Shown: positions 40,700-49,018 of the stretch, one piece after another
How positions within the stretch are numbered: the stretch's first letter is position 1
Layout of the letters: each line of letters begins with the position of its first letter
From: Microbacterium sp. CFH 31415
GTDB taxonomy: Bacteria > Actinomycetota > Actinomycetes > Actinomycetales > Microbacteriaceae
Assembly: GCF_022538185.1 (NCBI RefSeq)
Contig: NZ_JAKYXC010000016.1
Coordinates: 106,221 to 170,220 of the forward strand
Direction: 5' to 3'
DNA: 64,000 bases
Notes under the pieces: generated by a model
What the model was told of the DNA's origin: nothing
Database searches by the model: none
The model's input: only the letters and a program-made list of their open reading frames with translations
Translations under genes and position numbers: made by a program

Positions 40700-43600
40700 T
40701 GCGCCGCCGTACGGTCGCCGGTCTGGTCGCTTCGGCCTCGGTCGCCGCCGTGGTCATCGGGGCGAGCGTGATCTGGCCCGGGCTCGATGCGCAGGAGACC
40801 CCCGACGTCGACACCGCTGTGTGGGCGCTGCAGACGGGCGAAGGTCGCCAGTACGCGCGCGTGAACACCTCCGTGCGCGAGCTCGACACCGTGCGCGGGA
40901 TCAGCAACCCCGACCGCGTCGTGCAGAGCGGCGATGCCGCCTACATCTTCAGCGACAGCCTCAGCAAGGTCACTCGCATCGACGAGTCGCTGCCGGCCGA
41001 TCTCGACGACGAGGCCCTGCGCGCGTCGGCGTCCACGCCGGCCGGCACGACCGAGGTGGCGACCGCGGGCGACTTCGTCGCCTACCGCACCGACGCCGGC
41101 GTGGTGTTCGCGGGGCTGCTGTCCGCCGGGGACCCGGCCCGGCTCGACCCCTTCCCCTCGGAGGACGAGGATGCGCCGCAGTACAGCGCGGACGCGATCG
41201 CCGTCGACGACCGCGGCATCCTCTTCGCCTACTCCCGAGAGGACGCCTCCGTCCTTCGGTACGACATCGAGGCCGGCGAGGTGGCGGGCCGTGACCCGAT
41301 CGAAGCAGACGACATCGCCGCACCGGCGATCACCGCGGCCGGAGACGTGTGGGCGGTCGCCGACACCGAGACCGGCGACGTGTGGCTGCGTGGTGCTGAA
41401 GGCCCCACACAGACCGTGGCGAGTGCCGGTCTGATCGTGGGCGAGCCCGATCCGGCCGGCCAGAGCGTCTACCTCGCCGACGATTCGGTGCTGGTGCGCG
41501 TGCCCGCCGACGGCACGGCCCCGCAGACCGAGGCCGGCGACCCGGACGCGCCGCTGGGCGTTCCGGCGCGGCCGATCGTCCAGGACGGCACCGTCTACGC
41601 CGCCTGGCTCGGGGCGGGTGCGGAGGGCGGGTCGCTCTGGAGGTCGGACAGCGGGCCCACCGCGCTTGACTATGGCGGTGAAGAGCTCGCCGACGAACGG
41701 CGCCCGACGTTCGTCGCGAGCGACCGCGCCGTCATCCTCAACGACATCCGGTCGGGCTGGGCGTGGACCGTCCCCGACGGCCGGCTCATCGAGTCGAGCC
41801 AGGACTGGTCGCTCGACGATCGCACCGAGTCCGACGCCGTGCCCAGCGACGATCAGCTGACGGTCGTCATCGACCCGAAGCCCCCGATCGCCGAGCCCGA
41901 TGCGTTCGGGGTGCGCGCGGGGAGCCTCACCACGCTGCCGGTGCTGATGAACGACCACGACCCGAACGAAGACGTGCTGAGCATCGACCCCGCATCGGTC
42001 TCGGGCCTCGATCCCGCCTTCGGCACGGTGTCCATCACCGACAACGGGCAGCGGCTGGCGGTGCGCACGACGCCGGAGGCGACCGGCTCGGCGACGTTCT
42101 CGTATGCGGTGACCGACGGAACAGCCACGTCCGGTCTCTTCTCCGACGCGACGACCATCACGCTGACGGCGGCCGCGGCATCCGTCAATACGGCTCCGCA
42201 GTGGTGCGGCGTCGAACGCTGCCTCGTCGAATGGCCCGAGCCCGAGGTCGCGCGCGGAGGCACCATCACCGTGCCGGTGCTGCCCGGCTGGGTCGACCCC
42301 GAGGGCGACCCGCTCCTCCTGCTGTCGGTCGAGAACACGAGCGCGGTGGGCAGCGTGGCCGCGACGCCGTCGGGCGACGTCGTCTACCAGCACAGCGACG
42401 ACGGGAGCGGGGCCGAGCAGCAGGTCGAGCTCGTCGTCACGATCGCCGACACCGAAGGAGCGACCACCCGGAAGTCCCTCGTCGTGACGGTGTCGCCCGA
42501 GCCGCTGCTCGAGGTGCACTCCTTCGCGGTCGTCGACACGGTCGACACCGCGCTGACCGTCGACATCGCGCCGCACGTGACGGGCACGGCCGGCCTGCTG
42601 AGGCTCGACTCGGTGCGCGTGCTCGATGACGCGGAGGCCACGGCCACGGCGGCCGACGGCACGACCGAGTTCGACTTCTCTGCGAAGAAACCGGGCACAT
42701 TCCGCGTCGACTTCACCGTCACCGACGGCACGAGCGAAGCGACGGGAACGGCCCGCATCACCCTGCTGCCGGCGGATGCCCCGGCCGACCTGGCGACGTC
42801 GCCCGTGGTCGCCTTCGTCCACCCCCAGCAGGATGCGACGCTCGACGTCTTCGCGGCGGTCTCGAACCCCACGCGGCGCGTCCTGCTGCTCAGCGATGTC
42901 GTCGCGGATGCCGAAGAGGGCGCCTCGCTGACCGTCGACACCGTCGGTCAGAGCAATCTCCGCGTGTCGGGCACGACGGCGACGGGCGAGCCCGGCCGCC
43001 TCGGCACGGTGAGCTATGTCGTCAGCGACGGCACCGAGGACGCCGGCTCACGAGTTGTGGGCGAGGCCACGGTCTATCTGCTTCCGCTCGCCCCCGAGCT
43101 CGCGCCCATCGCCGTCGACGACACCGTCGTCGTGCGTGCCGGCGCCCAGATCGACATCCCCGTCCTGGAGAACGACATCTCGCCCGCGGGCGGACGCCCC
43201 ACGCTGAACCCGGCCTCGGTGGTCTCGTCGACCGACGATGCGCTCGCGTTCGCCTCCGGCGACCTGCTGCGCTACCTCGCGCCCGACGAGCCGGGCGAGT
43301 ACGCGGTCGACTACAGCGTCTTCACGACCGGCGCTCCGGCACTCGCCGACGACGCGGTCGTGCGCATCCGCGTGCTCGAAGACGAGGTGAACCGGGCGCC
43401 CGTTCCCGACCGGCTCGAGGGCCGCGTGCTCAGCGGAGCATCGGCGCTCATCGAGTTCGACGGCTTCGGCATGGACCCCGATGGCGATGTCGTCACGCTG
43501 GACCGCATCGTCACGCAGCCGGAGCGCGGTGCGGCGACGATCTCGGCCGACGGCAAGTCGATCGTCTACTCGAGCGTTCCCGGCGACAAGGGTCAGGTGT

Positions 43601-46600
43601 CGTTCCGGTACAGCGTCGTCGACGCCTTCGGGGACACCGGCGAGGCCCGAGTGCGCATCGGCGTGCTGGACGGCGAATCGAACCCCAGCCCCGTGACCTT
43701 CACCGACTACGTCCAGGTGCAGGCGGGCGAGGGCAACACCATCAGAGTCAGCCCGCTGGCCAACGACGTCGACCCGACTCTCGGCACGCTGTCGGTCACC
43801 GCGGTGCGCCCCGACCTTCCGGAGACGCTTCTGGACGGCACTGACAACCCGGAGTTCGACCGGCTCGAGGATCGCATCCGCCGCACCGACGGCGCGACCG
43901 TCGTCATCGAGGCCGGCGAGGAGCCGACGACGATGTCGTTCCTCTACGACGTCGAATCGAGCTCGGGCAACACCGGTCGCGGTCTGATCGTGGTCAAGGT
44001 CGTCCGCGAGAACGTGCCCGACTACCCGGTCGTCGCCGACACGATCCTCACCGCCGAGACGCGCGAGGACTTCCCCGACGGCGTCGACGTGCTGGATGAG
44101 AAGGCCACCTGGTCGGGCGGTGACGTCTCGGACCTCGAGGTGTCGCTGTGGGGCGATCCGCCCGGCATCGAGGTCGACGGCTGGGACATCAGCGGCGCGC
44201 TGCCTGCGAAGACCCGCCTGATCCCGTTCGCCGTGACCGGCGAGGGCATCAACGGTCCGGTGACCACGTACGCGTTCCTGCGCGTGCCGGGCGACGACGA
44301 CCTGGCGCTCTCGATCCGCTCCGGGGCGGCCGCGCCGGAGGTGACGGAGCTCGAGTCGGTGACGTTCGACATGGCCGACCTCGTGGCCAAGCCCCGCGGC
44401 ACCACGCTCGAGGTCGGCCGTGACGTGCGCGCCTCGGGCGCGCGCGCGGAGGCGGCGTGCGTCGTCGAGGACGGCACGTCCGTGCGGTACGACTCCGGTC
44501 CCGGCGGCCCGTGGGCGGACTCGTGCCAGGTGCCGGTCAGGCTCGAGGGCCAGGACGACTGGACCTATCTCTCCGTGCCCATCGTCGTGAACGCGCTCGA
44601 CCCGCAGCCGGTGCTGAGGGCCGGCTCGATGACCGTCGGGCCGGGCGAGACCTCGACGTTCGACCTGCGCGACATGACCTCGTGGCAGCTGCGGCAGGAC
44701 TGGGAGGGCATCCGGTACGACCTCGACTACCCGGGTGCGGCGTTCGACGTGTCGCTCGAGGGATCGATCGTCACGGTGACCGGACGCGACACCGCGGTTC
44801 CCGGCTCGGAGGAGGCGGCGATCGTGTCGGTGACGAGCCACGAGGAGGTCGCCCCGGTGCGACTCATCCTGCGGGTCGGCGCGGCTCCCTCGACGCTCCC
44901 GCAGGGCGGTTCGACCACCCAGCAGTGCTCGCAGGCGAGCGGCACGTCGTGCACCATCTCGGTGATCGGCGTCGGCGGCGAGGTCAACCCGCTGCCGCGC
45001 ACTCCGCTCGAGGTCGTCGACGTGCGTGCGACCGGCGCCTGCGTCGGTGTGACATTCGAGATCGCGTCCCCGACGTCCGTCGTGGCGTCGTGGAGCGGCG
45101 ACGCCCCCGGTGCGACGTGCTCGGCGACGTTCTCCGTGCGCGACGCGCAGAACCGCACCACGAGCGGCGAGCGCGACGGGCGGCTGCTCCTCGACCTGCT
45201 CGGGTACCCGAAGGCGCCCGCGAGCGTCGTGCAGACCGCCTACGCGGACCAGACGGTGACGCTGCGCGTCGACCCGGGCGAGTCCCGCCTCGCGTACCCG
45301 GCTCTGTCGGGCTTCGTCATCCGCTGGAACGGGCAGAAGGTCAGCGACTGCTCCGCCGACGGCGTGTGCGCGCCCATCACCGCGCCCAACGGCGAGGAGC
45401 GCACGTACGAGGCGGTCGCTGTCAACGGCGTGGGTGAGTCGCGCACCGGCGTGCGCACCGTCGCGTGGGCGTACGACACCCCGTCCGCGCCGGCGCGGAT
45501 CACCTGGGCGCCGGTCGCCACGGCGACGGGAGAGGGCGGCATCATCTCGCTGCTCGTCGAGGGTGTGGATGCCGCAGAGACGGGCAGTCTCGAGATCGTG
45601 AGCGCCGTCGGCGAGACGCAGCGCGTCGCCGTCGGCCGCAACGACGTCACCGTGCGCGTCCCGAGCTTCCGCGTCGGGTCGAATGCGGCCAACCCCGTCA
45701 CGATCACGCCCCTCTCTCGTTTCGCACTCCCGCCCGGGCTCGGCGGACAGCCCAACGGCACGACGACGACGATCACGGCCAACGGCGTCGGCGCGCCCCT
45801 CAACGTCACTCTCTCGCTGGTCTCGCGGTCGACGGGCGACGGGCGGTCGACCATCGACGCCGTGGCGACGGCCCAGCCGAACGGCACCGGGTCGCAGCTG
45901 CGCTTCGGCATCGTCCCGTACGACGAGCGGGGGTCCTGCACCCCGGTCGCGGGCGGCGACCGCGCCTCGTTCGCCGGCATGGAGGACGGCCGTGACTACC
46001 GCTACTACGTGTGTGTGGAGTCCTGGTACGACGGCTCCTCGTTCGGCGCGGCGTCCGCCGACGAGACGGTGCGCGCCCAGCAGTCCGGCGCGGCGCCCCA
46101 GGGCTACACCTTCCGTGTCGCGCCCGACCCCGTGGTCGAAGGTCAGGCCGCCCGCTGGCGGATCGTCGACGACCCCGCTCCGGGTCAGGCCCCGCCGCGC
46201 TTCAACGTGGTGGTGTACGAGCGCTGGGGCCCGGGAACGTCGGTGTACGACCGCGATCCCGGCATCCGCGTGTTCTTCCGTCACCGGATCTGGGGCACCG
46301 AGTCCGACCGCGGGCCCGTGGTGCCCGCGCCGGGCAGCGCGCCGTACCAGGTGCAGGCGCGCTGGGCCGTCGGATCCTGCGTGGCGGGAGCGCCACTGTC
46401 GCTGACGAGCTCGTCGAGCAACGGCGAGGCCGGCATCGCATGGTCCGACGCCGGCGCCGTCTTCTACGATGCGGCGGGTGCGGCTCTTCCCTACACCGCG
46501 GGCACCTGGACCGTGCCTGCGGGAGCGACGCGTGTGGAGGGACTCCAGGTGACGGTCTCGTGGAACGCCGCGTGGAACCTCGCGCCCGCGTCGCAGACCC

Positions 46601-46647
46601 TCGGCGCCGCCTGCGATCCCGGCGCTCCGCCGGAGCCCACGCCGTGA
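40699..46647 (+). CDS. Giant Ig-like/fibronectin type III surface protein
   Basis: Protein of 1982 residues anchored by one N-terminal membrane segment (about 7-25), the rest extracytoplasmic. Residues 30-390 look like beta-propeller-type repeats. From about 395 to 1160 there are several cadherin-like/Ig-like repeats with the PVLxNDxDP signature (PVLMNDHDPNED, PVLENDISP). From about 1500 on there are fibronectin type III-like modules. There is no sortase signal; the end is PPEPTP. It matches the fn3 member of the PFNA cluster known from bifidobacteria by position and domains. It could be the external sensor for the tail-less kinase, an adhesin, or part of a secretion apparatus. Confidence 0.9.
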   Translation: MRRRTVAGLVASASVAAVVIGASVIWPGLDAQETPDVDTAVWALQTGEGRQYARVNTSVRELDTVRGISNPDRVVQSGDAAYIFSDSLSKVTRIDESLPADLDDEALRASASTPAGTTEVATAGDFVAYRTDAGVVFAGLLSAGDPARLDPFPSEDEDAPQYSADAIAVDDRGILFAYSREDASVLRYDIEAGEVAGRDPIEADDIAAPAITAAGDVWAVADTETGDVWLRGAEGPTQTVASAGLIVGEPDPAGQSVYLADDSVLVRVPADGTAPQTEAGDPDAPLGVPARPIVQDGTVYAAWLGAGAEGGSLWRSDSGPTALDYGGEELADERRPTFVASDRAVILNDIRSGWAWTVPDGRLIESSQDWSLDDRTESDAVPSDDQLTVVIDPKPPIAEPDAFGVRAGSLTTLPVLMNDHDPNEDVLSIDPASVSGLDPAFGTVSITDNGQRLAVRTTPEATGSATFSYAVTDGTATSGLFSDATTITLTAAAASVNTAPQWCGVERCLVEWPEPEVARGGTITVPVLPGWVDPEGDPLLLLSVENTSAVGSVAATPSGDVVYQHSDDGSGAEQQVELVVTIADTEGATTRKSLVVTVSPEPLLEVHSFAVVDTVDTALTVDIAPHVTGTAGLLRLDSVRVLDDAEATATAADGTTEFDFSAKKPGTFRVDFTVTDGTSEATGTARITLLPADAPADLATSPVVAFVHPQQDATLDVFAAVSNPTRRVLLLSDVVADAEEGASLTVDTVGQSNLRVSGTTATGEPGRLGTVSYVVSDGTEDAGSRVVGEATVYLLPLAPELAPIAVDDTVVVRAGAQIDIPVLENDISPAGGRPTLNPASVVSSTDDALAFASGDLLRYLAPDEPGEYAVDYSVFTTGAPALADDAVVRIRVLEDEVNRAPVPDRLEGRVLSGASALIEFDGFGMDPDGDVVTLDRIVTQPERGAATISADGKSIVYSSVPGDKGQVSFRYSVVDAFGDTGEARVRIGVLDGESNPSPVTFTDYVQVQAGEGNTIRVSPLANDVDPTLGTLSVTAVRPDLPETLLDGTDNPEFDRLEDRIRRTDGATVVIEAGEEPTTMSFLYDVESSSGNTGRGLIVVKVVRENVPDYPVVADTILTAETREDFPDGVDVLDEKATWSGGDVSDLEVSLWGDPPGIEVDGWDISGALPAKTRLIPFAVTGEGINGPVTTYAFLRVPGDDDLALSIRSGAAAPEVTELESVTFDMADLVAKPRGTTLEVGRDVRASGARAEAACVVEDGTSVRYDSGPGGPWADSCQVPVRLEGQDDWTYLSVPIVVNALDPQPVLRAGSMTVGPGETSTFDLRDMTSWQLRQDWEGIRYDLDYPGAAFDVSLEGSIVTVTGRDTAVPGSEEAAIVSVTSHEEVAPVRLILRVGAAPSTLPQGGSTTQQCSQASGTSCTISVIGVGGEVNPLPRTPLEVVDVRATGACVGVTFEIASPTSVVASWSGDAPGATCSATFSVRDAQNRTTSGERDGRLLLDLLGYPKAPASVVQTAYADQTVTLRVDPGESRLAYPALSGFVIRWNGQKVSDCSADGVCAPITAPNGEERTYEAVAVNGVGESRTGVRTVAWAYDTPSAPARITWAPVATATGEGGIISLLVEGVDAAETGSLEIVSAVGETQRVAVGRNDVTVRVPSFRVGSNAANPVTITPLSRFALPPGLGGQPNGTTTTITANGVGAPLNVTLSLVSRSTGDGRSTIDAVATAQPNGTGSQLRFGIVPYDERGSCTPVAGGDRASFAGMEDGRDYRYYVCVESWYDGSSFGAASADETVRAQQSGAAPQGYTFRVAPDPVVEGQAARWRIVDDPAPGQAPPRFNVVVYERWGPGTSVYDRDPGIRVFFRHRIWGTESDRGPVVPAPGSAPYQVQARWAVGSCVAGAPLSLTSSSSNGEAGIAWSDAGAVFYDAAGAALPYTAGTWTVPAGATRVEGLQVTVSWNAAWNLAPASQTLGAACDPGAPPEPTP

Positions 46648-46682
46648 CCCCTTCGACCCAGTCAGATGAACGAGGACAGCAC

Positions 46683-47648
46683 ATGACGATCACGCAGGAG
46701 CAGGCGACCTGGTTCGCCCAGACGTTCGGGCAGCTCGCCGACAACGTGGAGCGCGCCGTGCTCGGCAAGCGACACATGGTCGAGCTGGTCCTGACCGCCA
46801 TGCTCAGCGAGGGTCACGTGCTGCTCGAGGACGTCCCCGGCACGGGCAAGACGTCGCTCGCGCGGGCGATGGCGCAGTCGGTGCAGGGGACGAACACGCG
46901 CATCCAGTTCACCCCCGATCTCCTGCCCGGCGACATCACCGGCATCAGCGTGTACGACCAGAAGGAGGGCGTGTTCGAGTTCCATGCCGGACCGATCTTC
47001 GCCAACATCGTGCTCGCCGACGAGATCAACCGCGCGAGCCCGAAGACGCAGTCGGCGCTGCTCGAGGTGATGGAGGAGGGCCGGGTCACGATCGACGGCG
47101 TCACCCGCCAGGTGGGTGTGCCGTTCCTCGTGCTCGCGACGCAGAACCCGGTCGAGCAGGCCGGAACCTACCGCCTGCCCGAGGCCCAGCTCGACCGCTT
47201 CATGATGCGCACCTCGCTCGGCTACCCCGACCACGCCGCCACGGTGCGCATCCTCGACGGCGCCGCGGTCGCGACGGCCGACCTCGCGCCGATCATCACC
47301 CCGCAGGCGCTCGTGGGCATGGCCGACCTCGCCGCCCAGGTCTACGTCGACGCCCTCGTGCTCGACTACATCGCCCGCCTCGTGGACAGCACCCGCTCGG
47401 CCGACGAGGTGCGCCTGGGGGTCAGCATCCGCGGCGCCCTCGCCCTCACGCGCGCGACCCGCACGCGCGCGGTGTCGCAGGGACGCACCTATGCGACGCC
47501 CGACGACGTCAAGGCGCTCGCCGTGCCCGTGCTCTCGCACCGCCTGATCCTCCACCCCGAGGCCGAGTTCGACGGAGTCACTCAGGAGGCCGTGATCGGC
47601 CAGGTCCTGCTCGACGTCGCGCCGCCCAGTCGCCGCGAGGCCGTATGA
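46683..47648 (+). CDS. MoxR-family AAA+ ATPase
   Basis: Cytosolic ATPase of 321 residues. Walker A is in LEDVPGTGKTSLARA (about 47-57), Walker B in IVLADEINRASPKTQSALLE, followed by LATQNPVEQAGTYRLPEAQLDRF, diagnostic of MoxR. MoxR proteins act as chaperones that work with DUF58 and von Willebrand A proteins. The ATG at 46683 has GAGG upstream. It overlaps the DUF58 gene by 4 bp, so the pair forms the usual MoxR-DUF58-transglutaminase set. Confidence 0.94.
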   Translation: MTITQEQATWFAQTFGQLADNVERAVLGKRHMVELVLTAMLSEGHVLLEDVPGTGKTSLARAMAQSVQGTNTRIQFTPDLLPGDITGISVYDQKEGVFEFHAGPIFANIVLADEINRASPKTQSALLEVMEEGRVTIDGVTRQVGVPFLVLATQNPVEQAGTYRLPEAQLDRFMMRTSLGYPDHAATVRILDGAAVATADLAPIITPQALVGMADLAAQVYVDALVLDYIARLVDSTRSADEVRLGVSIRGALALTRATRTRAVSQGRTYATPDDVKALAVPVLSHRLILHPEAEFDGVTQEAVIGQVLLDVAPPSRREAV

Positions 47649-49018
47649 GCCTGACCGAGTCACGCCTCACCCGGACCTCCGTCTCGACGGGGTCGTCGGG
47701 CCGCACGACCGTCACCGCCACCTCGGTGGCGTCGGGCGGCCGGTCGCGCGCCCTCGTGGGTGTCGTGGTGTGGTTCGTCGGTGCATGGACGGCCCTCGCC
47801 CGCGGGATCGCGACGGCGGCCGGGTGGGCCGCGCGGACGATCCGGCCGGCCGGGGTGCTGGTCGTGCTCGCCGCGACGGCGGGACTCGCGCTGGGCATCG
47901 TCTTCGGCTGGGTCGAGTGGATGGTGGCGGGCGTGGCCGCGCTCGTGCTGGTCGCGGCATCCGTCCCCTTCCTCTTCGGCGCCCGCTCGTACGACGTCGA
48001 CCTGTCGCTGACACATGAGCGGGTCGTCGCCGGCGACGGCGTCACCGGCGAGATCGTCGTGCGCAACGACGGGCACCGCATCGCCCTCCCGGGCCGCCTC
48101 GACATCCCCGTCGGCGCGGGTCTCGTGGAGTTCGGAGTTCCCCTGCTGCGCCCCGGCCACACCGTCTCGCAGCCGCTCGACATCCCCGGCCTGCGTCGCG
48201 GCATCGTGACCGTCGGACCCGCGACGACCGTGCGCAGCGACCCGATCGGCCTGCTGCGCCGCGAGCACGCGTTCGAGGACGTGCACGACGTCTATGTGCA
48301 CCCGCGCACGACGTCCCTCCCCTCCACGAGCGCGGGCCTGATCCGCGACCTCGAGGGCAGCCCCACCCGCCGGCTCGTCGACTCCGACATGTCGTTCCAC
48401 GCGATCCGCGAGTACGCGCCCGGAGACTCCCGCCGGCAGATCCACTGGAAGTCGACCGCCAAGACCGGGCGGCTGATGGTGCGCCAGTACGAGGAGTCGC
48501 GGCGCTCGCGCATGGCGGTCGTGCTGGGCGTCGCCGAGCACGAGTACGCCGATCCCGACGAGTTCGAGCTGGCTGTCTCGTGCGCCGCCTCGCTCGGCCT
48601 GCGCGCGGTCCGCGACGCGCGCGACGTCGAGATCGTCACGGGGTCGGAGATCCCGCGCGTGGTCCGCGGTCGCCTGCGGGCGATCCGGCACATCCCGGCC
48701 GGCTCCCCACGCCCCATGCTCGACGGGTTCAGCGGTGTGACGATGCTCGAGAGCACCATGCCCATCGCCGACGTCTGCCGGCTCACCGCCGAATCGGGGG
48801 ACCGCCTGTCGATCGCCTTCCTCGTCGTCGGGTCCCACGTCACCCTCACGCGGCTGCAGCAGGCCGCCCTCGCCTTCTCGGCGGACACCAGCGTCGTCGC
48901 GGTGATATGCGACGAGCGGGCGCATCCGCGGATGCAGCCGCTCTCCGCCCTGACCGTCCTCACCGTCGGCACCCTCGATGACCTGTCGGGTCTCCTTCTG
49001 CGCGGAGCGACGGCATGA
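47645..49018 (+). CDS. DUF58 domain protein
   Basis: Membrane-associated protein of 457 residues. The Ser/Thr-rich N-terminus is followed by two membrane segments (about 70-115). The DUF58 signature FHAIREYAPGDSRRQIHWK, then STAKTGRLMVRQYEE, lies at about 250-277. A von Willebrand A-like part follows. The family works with MoxR ATPases; its biochemical role is not settled. It overlaps both neighbours by 4 bp (ATGA). Confidence 0.92.
   Translation: MSLTESRLTRTSVSTGSSGRTTVTATSVASGGRSRALVGVVVWFVGAWTALARGIATAAGWAARTIRPAGVLVVLAATAGLALGIVFGWVEWMVAGVAALVLVAASVPFLFGARSYDVDLSLTHERVVAGDGVTGEIVVRNDGHRIALPGRLDIPVGAGLVEFGVPLLRPGHTVSQPLDIPGLRRGIVTVGPATTVRSDPIGLLRREHAFEDVHDVYVHPRTTSLPSTSAGLIRDLEGSPTRRLVDSDMSFHAIREYAPGDSRRQIHWKSTAKTGRLMVRQYEESRRSRMAVVLGVAEHEYADPDEFELAVSCAASLGLRAVRDARDVEIVTGSEIPRVVRGRLRAIRHIPAGSPRPMLDGFSGVTMLESTMPIADVCRLTAESGDRLSIAFLVVGSHVTLTRLQQAALAFSADTSVVAVICDERAHPRMQPLSALTVLTVGTLDDLSGLLLRGATA

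Noticed and set aside
43048..46284. Open frame of about 1080 codons on the minus strand opposite the FN3 protein
   Set aside because: Arg/Asp/His-rich antisense translation without domains; the plus-strand Ig/FN3 repeats are unmistakable.
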